Source: Pseudomonas sp. MAG733B
GTDB taxonomy: Bacteria; Pseudomonadota; Gammaproteobacteria; Pseudomonadales; Pseudomonadaceae
Assembly (NCBI RefSeq): GCF_036884845.1
Contig: NZ_CP145732.1
Coordinates: 6,356,501-6,420,500 of the forward strand
Reading direction: 5' to 3'
DNA: 64,000 nt
Below are positions 32,406 through 40,875 of this stretch, one piece after another. The position numbers and the translations under genes are program-made. Positions within the stretch are counted from its first letter, which is position 1. The number at the start of each line of letters is the position of its first letter. The notes below the pieces were generated by a model. That model searched no databases, had not been told where the DNA came from, and saw only the letters and a program-made list of their open reading frames with translations.

Positions 32406-33671
32406 TTAACGCTGCGACGGGTCGCGGTATTCGAGGTACTGGCGCTGGGTGGCGATGTGGCCAGCGACATGCTTGGCGTCGTGCCAGACGCCCCAGATGA
32501 AGCTCGAACCGCGACGCGACAACCACGGCAGACCCACGAAGTAGATGCCCGGCTCGTTCGAGACCCCGCGCTGGTGACGTGGCTTGCCCTTCTCGTCAAA
32601 GGTGTCGACCTGCAACCAGCTGTAATCGACGGCGTAGCCGGTAGCCCAAATGATCGAGGTGATGCCCGCCTCGGCCAGATCCAGTTCGAGAATCGGGTTG
32701 GTGACGCACTCTGGATCGTGAAGCATGAACCGGGCTTCGGGCTCTTCGGGCAGGTCGAGTCCGTTGCGCGCGATGTAGGCATCCGCCGCGTCCAGCAACG
32801 ACAGGTAATTCGCGTCGCCCGCCGCGATGTTGCGCGCCAGATCCTGCTGGAACGTCACCACACTGTCGTTGAACGATTGGGTCAGCCCCACCAGCGTCAC
32901 GCCTTGCTGGGCCAGCGCCCGGAAATCCACGGTCTGCCCGCCACGCGCACCGCTCACGGCAATGGTGACGTGCTCGCGCCCAGGTTCCATGGTTTCCAGA
33001 TCCCACAGCCCCAGCACGCCCAACCACCAGCAGAAATCACGGTTGCGATAGGCGCGAGGCGGGCGGTCATGTTGGCCGACCGACAAATAGACTTGCCTGC
33101 CGGCGCGCTGCAATTCATCGGCGATCTGCACACCGGAAGAACCTGCCCCGACCACCAGCACACCGCCCTCAGGCAGCTGCTGTGGATTGAAATACTGGGC
33201 CGAGTGAATCTGTGTGATGGTGCTGTCTTTCGGCGCAATCGGCGGGATAACCGGACGCTGGAAAGGACCGGTCGCCGCCACTACTCGATTGGCCTGAATC
33301 ACGCCTTCGGAAGTCTCGATGGTGAAGCCCGGACGATCACTGTTGCGTACGACTTTTTTGACTTCGACACCGGTACGAATCGGCGCTTCGAATTTCTCGG
33401 CATAGGCTTCGAAGTAAGCGGCCACTTGGTCTTTTGAGGCGAAGGCATCGGGCTCGAGGTCTTCGAAGGCCAGGCCGGGGAAGCGGTCGTGCCAGACCGG
33501 GCCGTTCGCCACCAGTGAATCCCAACGCCCGGTGCGCCACGCTTCAGCGATGCGGTTACGCTCCAGCACCAGGTGCGGCACACCGAGTTTGCTCAAGTGT
33601 TCGCTCATGGCGACGCCAGCCTGGCCGGCACCGACAACAAGCGTATCTATTTCTATCTTTTTATCATTCAT
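32406..33671 (-). CDS. Flavin-containing monooxygenase-like NAD(P)/FAD oxidoreductase
   Basis: The 421-residue product has an FAD-binding fold (IDTLVVGAGQAGVAMSEHLSKLG at residues 8-30) and an NADPH-binding fold (GGVLVVGAGSSGVQIADELQRAG near residue 178). Between them is the FMO-like stretch VVAATGPFQRPVIPP, and near the end are IIWATGYAVDYSWLQ and GIYFVGLPWLSRRGSSFIWGV. This matches class B flavin monooxygenases of the CzcO/YUCCA-like kind that oxygenate amines, sulfides or ketones. With an aminotransferase, aldehyde dehydrogenase and Rid protein alongside, an amine or keto-acid substrate is likely; the exact reaction is unknown. Confidence 0.87.
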   Translation of the reverse strand: MNDKKIEIDTLVVGAGQAGVAMSEHLSKLGVPHLVLERNRIAEAWRTGRWDSLVANGPVWHDRFPGLAFEDLEPDAFASKDQVAAYFEAYAEKFEAPIRTGVEVKKVVRNSDRPGFTIETSEGVIQANRVVAATGPFQRPVIPPIAPKDSTITQIHSAQYFNPQQLPEGGVLVVGAGSSGVQIADELQRAGRQVYLSVGQHDRPPRAYRNRDFCWWLGVLGLWDLETMEPGREHVTIAVSGARGGQTVDFRALAQQGVTLVGLTQSFNDSVVTFQQDLARNIAAGDANYLSLLDAADAYIARNGLDLPEEPEARFMLHDPECVTNPILELDLAEAGITSIIWATGYAVDYSWLQVDTFDEKGKPRHQRGVSNEPGIYFVGLPWLSRRGSSFIWGVWHDAKHVAGHIATQRQYLEYRDPSQR

Positions 33672-33881
33672 GCTTGTGTCCTTCAGAGAGGCGACTATGG
33701 CGCGGCAAGTCGCGACAGATCAGCTGTTTTAATAATTGAATACCGCGTGGATAACTTTGCTGGCGGGGTAGGTTTATTGTGCTTAGCGAATGCCAATAGC
33801 GAAAATATGATTTTTGTCGTTGTTGCCCATGAAAAAACTAACCAACAACTAACTTCAGTACCCATTGAATAAATACAAAAC

Positions 33882-33983
33882 CTGTAGGAGCGAGCTTGCT
33901 CGCGAAGAACTTGAAAACGCCGCGTTGTTTCAGACAAAACGCATTATCGTTAACGACCATCGCGAGCAGGCTCGCTCCCACAG
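33882..33983. repeat. REPIN in the gap between monooxygenase and aminotransferase genes
   Basis: CTGTAGGAGCGAGCTTGCTCGCG and its inverted copy flank a 55-base core. The remaining 210 bases of this 338-base gap (33672-33881) are A/T-richer and must hold the monooxygenase promoter; no clear operator is seen there. Confidence 0.9.
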
Positions 33984-34009
33984 TTAATGGAGGCGAGCCT
34001 GATAGTTGT

Positions 34010-35392
34010 TTAAAGCACGCCAATTTCTTTGGCAGTTCTATCAACAGCAATCTTGGTTTTGCCAACCAGCTCATCAATTTCAGCACGCGTGGCGATCAAT
34101 GCCGGCGCCATGATCATCCGGCCCAACGTCGAGCGAATAATCACGCCTTCCTCAAAACCGATCGTGCGGCAGCGCCAGGCGATGTCGCCTTCGTTGGCGA
34201 AGCGCTTGCGGGTCGCCTTGTCCTCGGCAAACTGCAACGCGGCCACCAGGCCGACACCCTGGATCTCACCCACCAACGGGTGATTGCCGAACACCTCGCG
34301 CAGGCACTGTTGCAGGTACGGGCCGGTGTCGCTTTTCACTTGGGTGACGACACCCTCATCGCGCAACGCCGTGAGGTTGGCAATTGCCACGGCGGCCGCC
34401 ACCGGGTGACCGGAGTAGGTCAGGCCGTGGGCAAATACGCCGCCCTGTTCCACCAACACCTCGGCCATGCGACGACTGAGAATCAGGCCGCCCATTGGGA
34501 TGTAGCCCGAGGTCAGGCCTTTCGCGATGGACAAGGTGTCCGGCTCGAAATCAAAGTGCTGGTGGGCAAACCATTCACCGGTCCGCCCGAAGCCACCAAT
34601 CACCTCGTCCGCACACAGCAGCACGTCGTACTTGCGGCAGATACGCTGGATTTCCGGCCAGTAGCTCTCTGGCGGGAAGATCATGCCGCCCGCGCCCTGG
34701 AACGGTTCGGCGATGAAGGCGGCGACGTTTTCCGCGCCCAGTTCGAGGATCTTGGACTCCAGTTGCTGAGCGGCGCGCAGGCCGAACTCGGCTGGCGTCA
34801 GATCACCTTCATGACCAAACCAGTACGGTTCATCGATGTGCGCGACGTCAGGAATCACACCGCCCATTTCGTGCATGAACTTCATCCCGCCCATGGCGCT
34901 GGCGGCCAGGGTTGAGCCGTGATAACCGTTCCAGCGACCGATCATGATCTTCTTCTGCGGCTTGCCCAGCACCTGCCAGTAGCGGCGTACAGTGCGGATC
35001 AACACCTCGTTGGCCTCAGAGCCGGAGTTGGTGTAGATCGCGTGGCTGTAGTGCTTGGGCAGCAGGCTGAACAGCAGCTCCGAAAGCTCGACCACCGCCG
35101 GGTGAGTGGTGTGGAAGAACATGTTGTAGTACGGCAATTGCTCCAACTGACGGGTCGCCGCCGCGGCCAGATCCTTGCGCCCGTAGCCGAGGTTGGTGCA
35201 CCACAAACCGGACATGCCATCGAGGTAACGATTGCCGTCGTTGTCCCACAGGTGCAGGCGGTCGCCACCGACGATCACGCGCGGCCCTTCTTCGTTCAAC
35301 GCCTTCTGATCGAGGAACGCGTGAATGTGGTGGGCGGCATCGGACGCTTGGTAGTCCTTGGTTTCGCGCTGCGGTTTGTAATCGGTTGTCAT
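34010..35392 (-). CDS. Class III omega-aminotransferase (putrescine/beta-alanine type)
   Basis: The 460-residue PLP enzyme transfers a terminal amino group, typically from a diamine or omega-amino acid to pyruvate. Signatures are YLDGMSGLWCTNLGYGRKDL near residue 55, YTNSGSEANEVLIRTVRRYW near 120, NGYHGSTLAASAMGGM, the aspartate in LLCADEVIGGFGRTG near 260 and the Schiff-base lysine in SIAKGLTSGYIPMGG near 290. It resembles SpuC-type putrescine-pyruvate aminotransferases of Pseudomonas. It follows the APC permease by 28 bases in an operon whose first gene may be the aldehyde dehydrogenase. The donor amine is inferred only. Confidence 0.9.
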   Translation of the reverse strand: MTTDYKPQRETKDYQASDAAHHIHAFLDQKALNEEGPRVIVGGDRLHLWDNDGNRYLDGMSGLWCTNLGYGRKDLAAAATRQLEQLPYYNMFFHTTHPAVVELSELLFSLLPKHYSHAIYTNSGSEANEVLIRTVRRYWQVLGKPQKKIMIGRWNGYHGSTLAASAMGGMKFMHEMGGVIPDVAHIDEPYWFGHEGDLTPAEFGLRAAQQLESKILELGAENVAAFIAEPFQGAGGMIFPPESYWPEIQRICRKYDVLLCADEVIGGFGRTGEWFAHQHFDFEPDTLSIAKGLTSGYIPMGGLILSRRMAEVLVEQGGVFAHGLTYSGHPVAAAVAIANLTALRDEGVVTQVKSDTGPYLQQCLREVFGNHPLVGEIQGVGLVAALQFAEDKATRKRFANEGDIAWRCRTIGFEEGVIIRSTLGRMIMAPALIATRAEIDELVGKTKIAVDRTAKEIGVL

Positions 35393-35420
35393 TTTTTATT
35401 CTCCTGAATTGAATAAAGGT

Positions 35421-36866
35421 TCAGTTCCCGGACACGGTAGTCAGCGGTGCCACGGCAGGCACACCGTTGTCCTGCGATTCGTTTTGGATCAGGGGTTCTG
35501 GCGTAAACAGCGGTTTGCGCATCACGAACTTGACCCACACCACGGCAATGATCGATATCACGCCCAGTACCACGCCAGCGCAAGCAAAAATACTGGCGGT
35601 CATCTCCGGGGTTGGCGACACGTGATAGATCGCAAACAGCATGCCGGCGATGCCGACGACCTGAGGCCATGGATAAAACGGTGAGCGGAATGGGCGTGCC
35701 AGATGCGGATAGCGGCGGCGCAAGGCGATCACGTCGATGTGCACGATGATGTAGGCCAACAGCCACGCCAACGCGGCAGCCAATAGCAGCAAGCTGATCG
35801 CCGCCGCGTCATGCCCCAGAATGAGGATCGGCAGGCCGGTGATCGCGGCAACGAACAACACCGCCACCCAGGGCGTGCGGCCACGTGCGGTGAGCTTCTT
35901 GAATTGCGGGAACGCCTGGCCGTTTTGCGCCATGCCGTAGAGCATGCGCGGCAACGCTGCCAAGGATGAGTTCACCGTGCTGCACGTTGCGGTGATGGCT
36001 GCGACGACGAGGAACAGCTTCCCTGCCTCACCGAAAACCGTGGTGGCGAGCAAGTAGTGAGGCAGCGCATCGCTCGCCAGTTGTTCACGTGGAATGCACA
36101 GCAGCGCGCCAAAGCAATACAACGCAATCACACCGAAAATCACCGTCAAACCAATGGTCATCGAGCGTGGAATATTGCGCTCGGGATTGCGGGTTTCTTC
36201 CACCAGCGGGCAGACGAATTCCGCCCCGACAAAACCCCACACCGCCATCGCAGCCAAGGTGATCGCGCCGAACTCCAACGGGTTCCAGCCTTGATCCAGC
36301 GGCAGTTGCAAACTGGCCTGACCGTTAGTCAGCGAAGCCAGGCCCATGGCGATGAGGATCACCACCATCACCAGCGCCAGCACGTTCTGCAGCTTGGCGA
36401 ACACATCGATGCCGAACAGGTTCAGCACGGTGAACAGCCCCAGTACGCCGTAGGCCACCACCATGTGCGGAATGACATCGGGATAGACCTTGCTGATCAC
36501 CAGGTCCAGCAACAGCAACTCGGCGGAGAGCGCAAACATCGCCACCACCATGTAGCCCGAGAAGGTCGCCAGAATCGCCGGGAAATGCCCGATCGCCACT
36601 TCGGTGTAACTGCTGAGGCTGCCTGCCTTCGGAATCATCAAGGCCAATTCGGAAAACGACCAGGCGTAGGTGATTGCCAACACATAAGCGATGGCCAGCG
36701 GAATAATGAAACCGAAACCGGCGATGCCCGCGCCTTGCAGCATCAGCACCATCACGCCTTGCGAGACCACGACGCCCACCGCAACGGCCAGCAATGAACC
36801 CAGCCCCAGGACCCGGCGCAAACCGCCGGACTGCGCCTGGATGGACGCGGTTGTACTTGAACTCAT
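35421..36866 (-). CDS. APC-family amino acid/polyamine permease
   Basis: The 481-residue product has about twelve membrane helices of the amino acid-polyamine-organocation family. The N-terminal segment VLGLGSLLAVAVGVVVSQGVMVLMLQGAGIAG contains the helix-1 substrate loop, and helix 6 (GAITLAAMAVWGFVGAEFVCPLVEETRNPERNIPRSM) carries the conserved glutamates typical of this family. It is placed between the binding-protein and aminotransferase genes, so it probably imports the amine that the aminotransferase uses. Direction and substrate are inferred from context. Confidence 0.9.
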   Translation of the reverse strand: MSSSTTASIQAQSGGLRRVLGLGSLLAVAVGVVVSQGVMVLMLQGAGIAGFGFIIPLAIAYVLAITYAWSFSELALMIPKAGSLSSYTEVAIGHFPAILATFSGYMVVAMFALSAELLLLDLVISKVYPDVIPHMVVAYGVLGLFTVLNLFGIDVFAKLQNVLALVMVVILIAMGLASLTNGQASLQLPLDQGWNPLEFGAITLAAMAVWGFVGAEFVCPLVEETRNPERNIPRSMTIGLTVIFGVIALYCFGALLCIPREQLASDALPHYLLATTVFGEAGKLFLVVAAITATCSTVNSSLAALPRMLYGMAQNGQAFPQFKKLTARGRTPWVAVLFVAAITGLPILILGHDAAAISLLLLAAALAWLLAYIIVHIDVIALRRRYPHLARPFRSPFYPWPQVVGIAGMLFAIYHVSPTPEMTASIFACAGVVLGVISIIAVVWVKFVMRKPLFTPEPLIQNESQDNGVPAVAPLTTVSGN

Positions 36867-36925
36867 GACAAACTCCCCGTGTTTTCTTGTTGTTGATCGC
36901 CTTCACGTGGAAGGCAGGGATAAAC

Positions 36926-36951
36926 ATCGCCACTCATCCGTGAGCGGCGAT
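36926..36951 (-). other. Intercistronic stem-loop between binding-protein and permease genes
   Basis: ATCGCC-A-CTCA-TCCG-TGAG-C-GGCGAT forms a 10-bp stem with one A/C mismatch. It lies 17 bases after the binding-protein stop on the minus strand, with no T run. Such structures often protect the upstream message and lower downstream expression. Confidence 0.55.
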
Positions 36952-36967
36952 TGACGACAACAGCGGC

Positions 36968-38008
36968 TTAGCGTGCCGCCCAGGCGTTGAAGCGTTCCTC
37001 AAGCTCTTCGCCGTGATCGACCCAGAACGTGGCATCGACCAACTGGCCTTCAGAAAGATTGGCCTGAGCGGTAGGCAACTGGGCAAGCGTGTCGGCCGGA
37101 AGTTGCGCCAGCACATCCTTGCGGATCGGACCGTAAGGGATCTGCGTGGAGAAGGATTTCTGCCCACTCGCCTGGCTGGCGAACACGATGAATCGCTCGG
37201 CCAGCGCCTTGTTCGGACTGCCGCGGACGATGGCCCAGTGATCAGGATCGTAGAGGTGGCCGTTCCAGGAGATGGCCAGTTTCGAGCCTTCCTTTTGCGC
37301 CACGGCAATCCGGCCGTTGTAGGCCGCCGACATCACCACGTCGCCTGCTGCGAGCCATTGCGGAGGCTGCGCTCCGGCTTCCCACCACTGGATCGACGGT
37401 TTGATCTGGTCGAGCTTGTGAAACGCCCGGTCCACGCCTTCCTTGGTGCCCAGCACTTTGTACAGGTCGTCCTGTTTGACCCCGTCGGCGAGCAGCGCCA
37501 CTTCCAGCGTGTACTTGGCGCCCTTGCGCAGGCCGCGCTTGCCGGGGAATTGCTGCAGGTTCCACATATCCGCCCAGGAGGTCGGGGCCGCAGCCACCTT
37601 GTTCGAGTTATAGGCGAGCACCATCGACCACACGTAACTGGCCACGCCGCACTCGCTGACCGCGCCAGCCAGATAGTTTTTTGAATCGCCGATCAGCGCC
37701 GGGTCCAACCGCTCGAACAGCCCTTCTTCACAGCCGCGCAGCAGCTCAGGGCTTTCGACTTCGACGACGTCCCAACTGACCTGGCCCACATCGACCATGG
37801 CTTTGACTTTGGAAAGTTCTCCGCTGTACTCGCCAACCACAACTTTGCCAGCGCCACTTTGTTCAAAGGGTTTGAAATAAGCCCCCTCTTGCGCTGCCTT
37901 GGTGGCACCGCCGAACGAAATAACCGTAAGACTTTCGGAGTGCGCAACAACCGGCACCGTAAATACCAACAACGCTGTTACAACGCTCGAACACGAATAT
38001 CTGAACAT
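36968..38008 (-). CDS. PotD-like ABC transporter substrate-binding protein
   Basis: The 346-residue product has a signal peptide (MFRYSCSSVVTALLVFTVPVVAHS, cleavage near residue 25) and the bacterial type 2 periplasmic binding fold. The start of the mature protein, ESLTVISFGGATKAAQEGAYFKPFEQ, and the later TSWADMWNLQQFPGKRGL and VVMSAAYNGRIAVAQKEG are typical of spermidine/putrescine-type (PotD/PotF) binding proteins. No ABC ATPase or permease gene lies nearby, so it either serves a transporter elsewhere or acts as a sensor. The SBP gene is flanked by stem-loops on both sides. Confidence 0.9.
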   Translation of the reverse strand: MFRYSCSSVVTALLVFTVPVVAHSESLTVISFGGATKAAQEGAYFKPFEQSGAGKVVVGEYSGELSKVKAMVDVGQVSWDVVEVESPELLRGCEEGLFERLDPALIGDSKNYLAGAVSECGVASYVWSMVLAYNSNKVAAAPTSWADMWNLQQFPGKRGLRKGAKYTLEVALLADGVKQDDLYKVLGTKEGVDRAFHKLDQIKPSIQWWEAGAQPPQWLAAGDVVMSAAYNGRIAVAQKEGSKLAISWNGHLYDPDHWAIVRGSPNKALAERFIVFASQASGQKSFSTQIPYGPIRKDVLAQLPADTLAQLPTAQANLSEGQLVDATFWVDHGEELEERFNAWAAR

Positions 38009-38115
38009 GAAAGCTCCCTCACTTTTTAATTGTGGTTAGTTACTGAGGCAGTCACGGCCACGCAGCCGCAAGTTCACGGAAGACTCTCCGCGTGGTGACA
38101 TCTTTTTATTCTTCA

Positions 38116-38140
38116 AACCGCACACCATCAGCGTGCGGTT
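38116..38140 (-). other. Stem-loop downstream of the aldehyde dehydrogenase gene
   Basis: AACCGCAC/GTGCGGTT forms a perfect 8-bp stem with a nine-base loop, 18 bases past the aldehyde dehydrogenase stop. It is not followed by a T run on the minus strand, so read-through into the binding-protein gene is likely. Confidence 0.5.
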
Positions 38141-38157
38141 AATTGTTCAGGAAACGC

Positions 38158-39648
38158 TTATCGCAATTGAAACCAGGTGGTTTTCAACTGGGTGTATTTA
38201 TCGAACGAGTGCAACGACAAGTCCCGGCCGAAACCCGATTGCTTGCCACCGCCGAACGGCACGCTGACATCGAGGGCGTCCACGGTGTTCACCGAAACAG
38301 TGCCCGCCTTCAGCGCCCGTGCAACCCGGTGCGCACGATTCAGATCATCGCTCCACACAGACGCCGCCAGCCCATAGATGCTGTCGTTGGCCAGCCGCAC
38401 CGCTTGCTCTTCGGTGTCGAACGTGGAGATCGCCAGCACCGGCCCGAACACTTCCTCGCGCGACAAGTGCGAGTCATGATCGACCTCGGCAAAAATGGTC
38501 GGCTCGATAAAGTTGTCGGAACCGTTGAAGCTCAAGCGACGGCCACCGGTGAGCAGTCGGGCGCCGTCTTCGTGGGCGCGCTCGATAAAATTCATCACCC
38601 GCGATGCCTGTGCCGAATCGACAATGGCGCCAGCGGCGCTCGCAGGATTCAACGGATCTCCCGGCATCCAGGCTTTGGCTTTCTCCAACAGACGCTCGAT
38701 AAATTCTTCCTTGATCGAACTTTGCACATACAGCCGCGAGTTCGCCGAGCAGACTTCGCCCTGATTGAAGAAGATGCCGAACGCCGCTTTCTCTGCGGCC
38801 AGATCCAGATCCCGGCAATCGTCAAACACCAGGCTCGGGCTCTTGCCGCCGCACTCAAGCCAGACCTGCTTGAGGTTCGATTGCGCGGCGTACTGCATGA
38901 AGTATTTGCCCACCTGAGTCGAGCCGGTGAACACCAGGCAATCCACATCGGGATGCAAACCCAGCGCCTTGCCGGCAGACTCGCCCAGCCCCGGCAACAC
39001 GTTCAGCACGCCCGGCGGCAAACCGGCTTCCAGCGCCAACTCGGCCAGACGCAGCGCCGAAAACGGTGATTGTTCGGCGGGCTTGAGTACCACGCTATTG
39101 CCGGCTGCCAGGGCCGGGGCCAGTTTCCAGGCTGCCATGTCGAGCGGGAAATTCCACGGCACCACGGCTGCCACCACGCCCAGCGCTTCACGGGTGATGG
39201 TCGCCAACGCCGAGGACGCGGTAGGTGCGACCTGATCGTAAAGCTTGTCCAGCGACTCGCCGTACCAGGCGAACACATGGGCGGCGCCGGGGACGTCGAT
39301 GTTGTAGGCATCCATCACTGGCTTGCCCATGTTCAGCGAATCCAGCAGCGCCAGCTCTTCGCGGTGCGCCAGCACCAGCTCGGACAGACGCAGCATCACC
39401 CGCTTGCGCTCGACCGGCGCCATCCGCGCCCACGGGCCTTCGTTGAAAGCTCGGCGCGCACTGCGTACGGCGAGTTCCACTTCCACTTCGCCACACGCGG
39501 CGACACGGGCAAGCAACTGATTCGTCGCCGGGTTGATCGAATCGAATGTTGCGCCCGAAGACGCAGCCACCTGCCGGCCATCGATCAAGGCTTTGTCAGA
39601 GAAGGTTTGCCGGGCAGCTCGTTGCTGCCAATAGTCGAGGTCGAACAC
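38158..39648 (-). CDS. NAD(P)-dependent aldehyde dehydrogenase (KauB/PuuC-like)
   Basis: The 496-residue product is a canonical ALDH: PWNFPLDMAAWKLAPALAAGNSVVLKPAEQSP near residue 165, FTGSTQVGKYFMQ near 240, the general-base glutamate in LECGGKSPSLVF near 265 and the nucleophilic cysteine in FFNQGEVCSANSRLY near 300. It resembles the dehydrogenases that oxidise aminobutyraldehydes from polyamine breakdown. Following the aminotransferase logic, it would convert the omega-aldehyde to an acid. It is divergent from a LysR gene across a near-perfect 22-base palindrome. Confidence 0.93.
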   Translation of the reverse strand: MFDLDYWQQRAARQTFSDKALIDGRQVAASSGATFDSINPATNQLLARVAACGEVEVELAVRSARRAFNEGPWARMAPVERKRVMLRLSELVLAHREELALLDSLNMGKPVMDAYNIDVPGAAHVFAWYGESLDKLYDQVAPTASSALATITREALGVVAAVVPWNFPLDMAAWKLAPALAAGNSVVLKPAEQSPFSALRLAELALEAGLPPGVLNVLPGLGESAGKALGLHPDVDCLVFTGSTQVGKYFMQYAAQSNLKQVWLECGGKSPSLVFDDCRDLDLAAEKAAFGIFFNQGEVCSANSRLYVQSSIKEEFIERLLEKAKAWMPGDPLNPASAAGAIVDSAQASRVMNFIERAHEDGARLLTGGRRLSFNGSDNFIEPTIFAEVDHDSHLSREEVFGPVLAISTFDTEEQAVRLANDSIYGLAASVWSDDLNRAHRVARALKAGTVSVNTVDALDVSVPFGGGKQSGFGRDLSLHSFDKYTQLKTTWFQLR

Positions 39649-39766
39649 GCTACGCTCCCTTTGCGACCGCCTGGGTGGTCGGGGTTGTTATCAGAGGTTG
39701 TAGAGATAGTGCGGCAACCGTGCGAAGAGGAAAATTATTAAAAATGTGCTCGGGGTATAAGAAAAA

Positions 39767-39788
39767 ACTGGGTAAGCGCTGACCCAGT
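39767..39788. promoter_or_regulatory. Near-perfect 22-base palindrome in the ALDH/LysR control region
   Basis: ACTGGGT and ACCCAGT are separated by eight bases that include the inner palindrome AGCGCT, so 20 of 22 positions are symmetric. It lies 119 bases from the aldehyde dehydrogenase start and 84 from the LysR start, and is the best candidate operator for that regulator. Confidence 0.6.
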
Positions 39789-39871
39789 CCAGAACCCGCA
39801 TAGGGTAAGGTTCAGTCAACAATCGGCGCGGCGACCATCCGGTCTTTCAGCGCAAAACAAAGCAGAACGAG

Positions 39872-40792
39872 GTGCGTGTGGCTTCCTATACATTGCGGCA
39901 ACTCAAGTATTTCGTCACAACGGTAGAAGCCGGCAGCGTCGCTGAAGCCTCGCGGCAGCTGTACATCGCGCAGCCCTCGGTTTCCACGGCGATCAAGAGT
40001 CTGGAAGAGTCGTTCAACGTCCAGCTGTTCATTCGCCACCACGCCCAGGGCGTTTCGCTGACACCCACCGGCACGCGCTTCTACCACAAGGCGCAAGAGC
40101 TGCTGCGCATGGCCAGGGAGTTTGAACAGAATGCGCTGGCCGATAACGACACCGTGTCGGGACAGATCGACATCGGCTGCTTCGAAACCGTCGCTCCGCT
40201 GTACCTGCCGCAACTGATCGCAGGCTTTCGCAAGCTTTATCCGGGCGTGGACATTCGTATTCGCGATGGCGAGCAGCAGGAGTTGGTGCAAGGCTTGACC
40301 GCCGGCACTTTCGATGTGGCGTTCCTCTACGATCACGGGCTGGACGGCACCATCCAGACCACGCCGCTGATGCCACCGCAAAAGCCTTACGTGCTGTTGC
40401 CTGAAGGGCACCGCTTTGCCGACCAGAAAGAGGTATCGCTGCGGGACCTGTGCAGCGAGCCGATGATTCTGCTCGATGTGCAGCCGAGCCGGACCTACTT
40501 TGTGAGCCTGTTCCATGAACTGGAATTGACACCCAACATCGTGTTCAGCTCGCCTTCGATTGAGATGGTGCGGGGTATGGTCGGTCAGGGATTCGGCTTC
40601 TCGATCCTGGTCACCCGCCCGCATTCGGAATGCACTTACGATGGCAAGAAAGTGATCTCGGTGAACATCAAAGAGCCGGTCACCCTGTCCGGCCTGGCAT
40701 CGGCCCATTTGAAACGCAGCCAACTGACCAAGCCTGCGCAGTTGTTCGTGGATTTTTGCCGCGAACAACTGAGCCAGAAAGTCGCGCCCTGA
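39872..40792 (+). CDS. LysR-family regulator of the amine cluster
   Basis: The 306-residue product has an N-terminal HTH (TLRQLKYFVTTVEAGSVAEASRQLYIAQPSVSTAIKSLEESFNVQLF, residues 6-52) and an effector domain from about residue 90. It fits the CysB/NAC-like pattern rather than the more common AraC or GntR regulators of polyamine genes. The start MRVASYTLRQLK at 39872 is a GTG that reads as Met. It is divergent from the aldehyde dehydrogenase gene and should control the run ALDH, binding protein, permease and aminotransferase through the palindrome at 39767-39788; this is inferred from arrangement. Confidence 0.92.
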   Translation: MRVASYTLRQLKYFVTTVEAGSVAEASRQLYIAQPSVSTAIKSLEESFNVQLFIRHHAQGVSLTPTGTRFYHKAQELLRMAREFEQNALADNDTVSGQIDIGCFETVAPLYLPQLIAGFRKLYPGVDIRIRDGEQQELVQGLTAGTFDVAFLYDHGLDGTIQTTPLMPPQKPYVLLPEGHRFADQKEVSLRDLCSEPMILLDVQPSRTYFVSLFHELELTPNIVFSSPSIEMVRGMVGQGFGFSILVTRPHSECTYDGKKVISVNIKEPVTLSGLASAHLKRSQLTKPAQLFVDFCREQLSQKVAP

Positions 40793-40799
40793 ACAAATC

Positions 40800-40875
40800 A
40801 AAAGATCGCAGCCTTCGGCAGCTCCTACAGGGAAACGCATTCCCATGTAGGAGCTGCCGAAGGCTGCGATCTTTT
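40800..40875. repeat. REPIN, GATCGCAGCC family, overlapping the deacetylase stop
   Basis: AAAAGATCGCAGCCTTCGGC and its perfect inverted copy are separated by a short core. The right arm runs into the TAA stop of the M20 deacetylase gene. It separates the convergent LysR and deacetylase genes. Confidence 0.92.
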
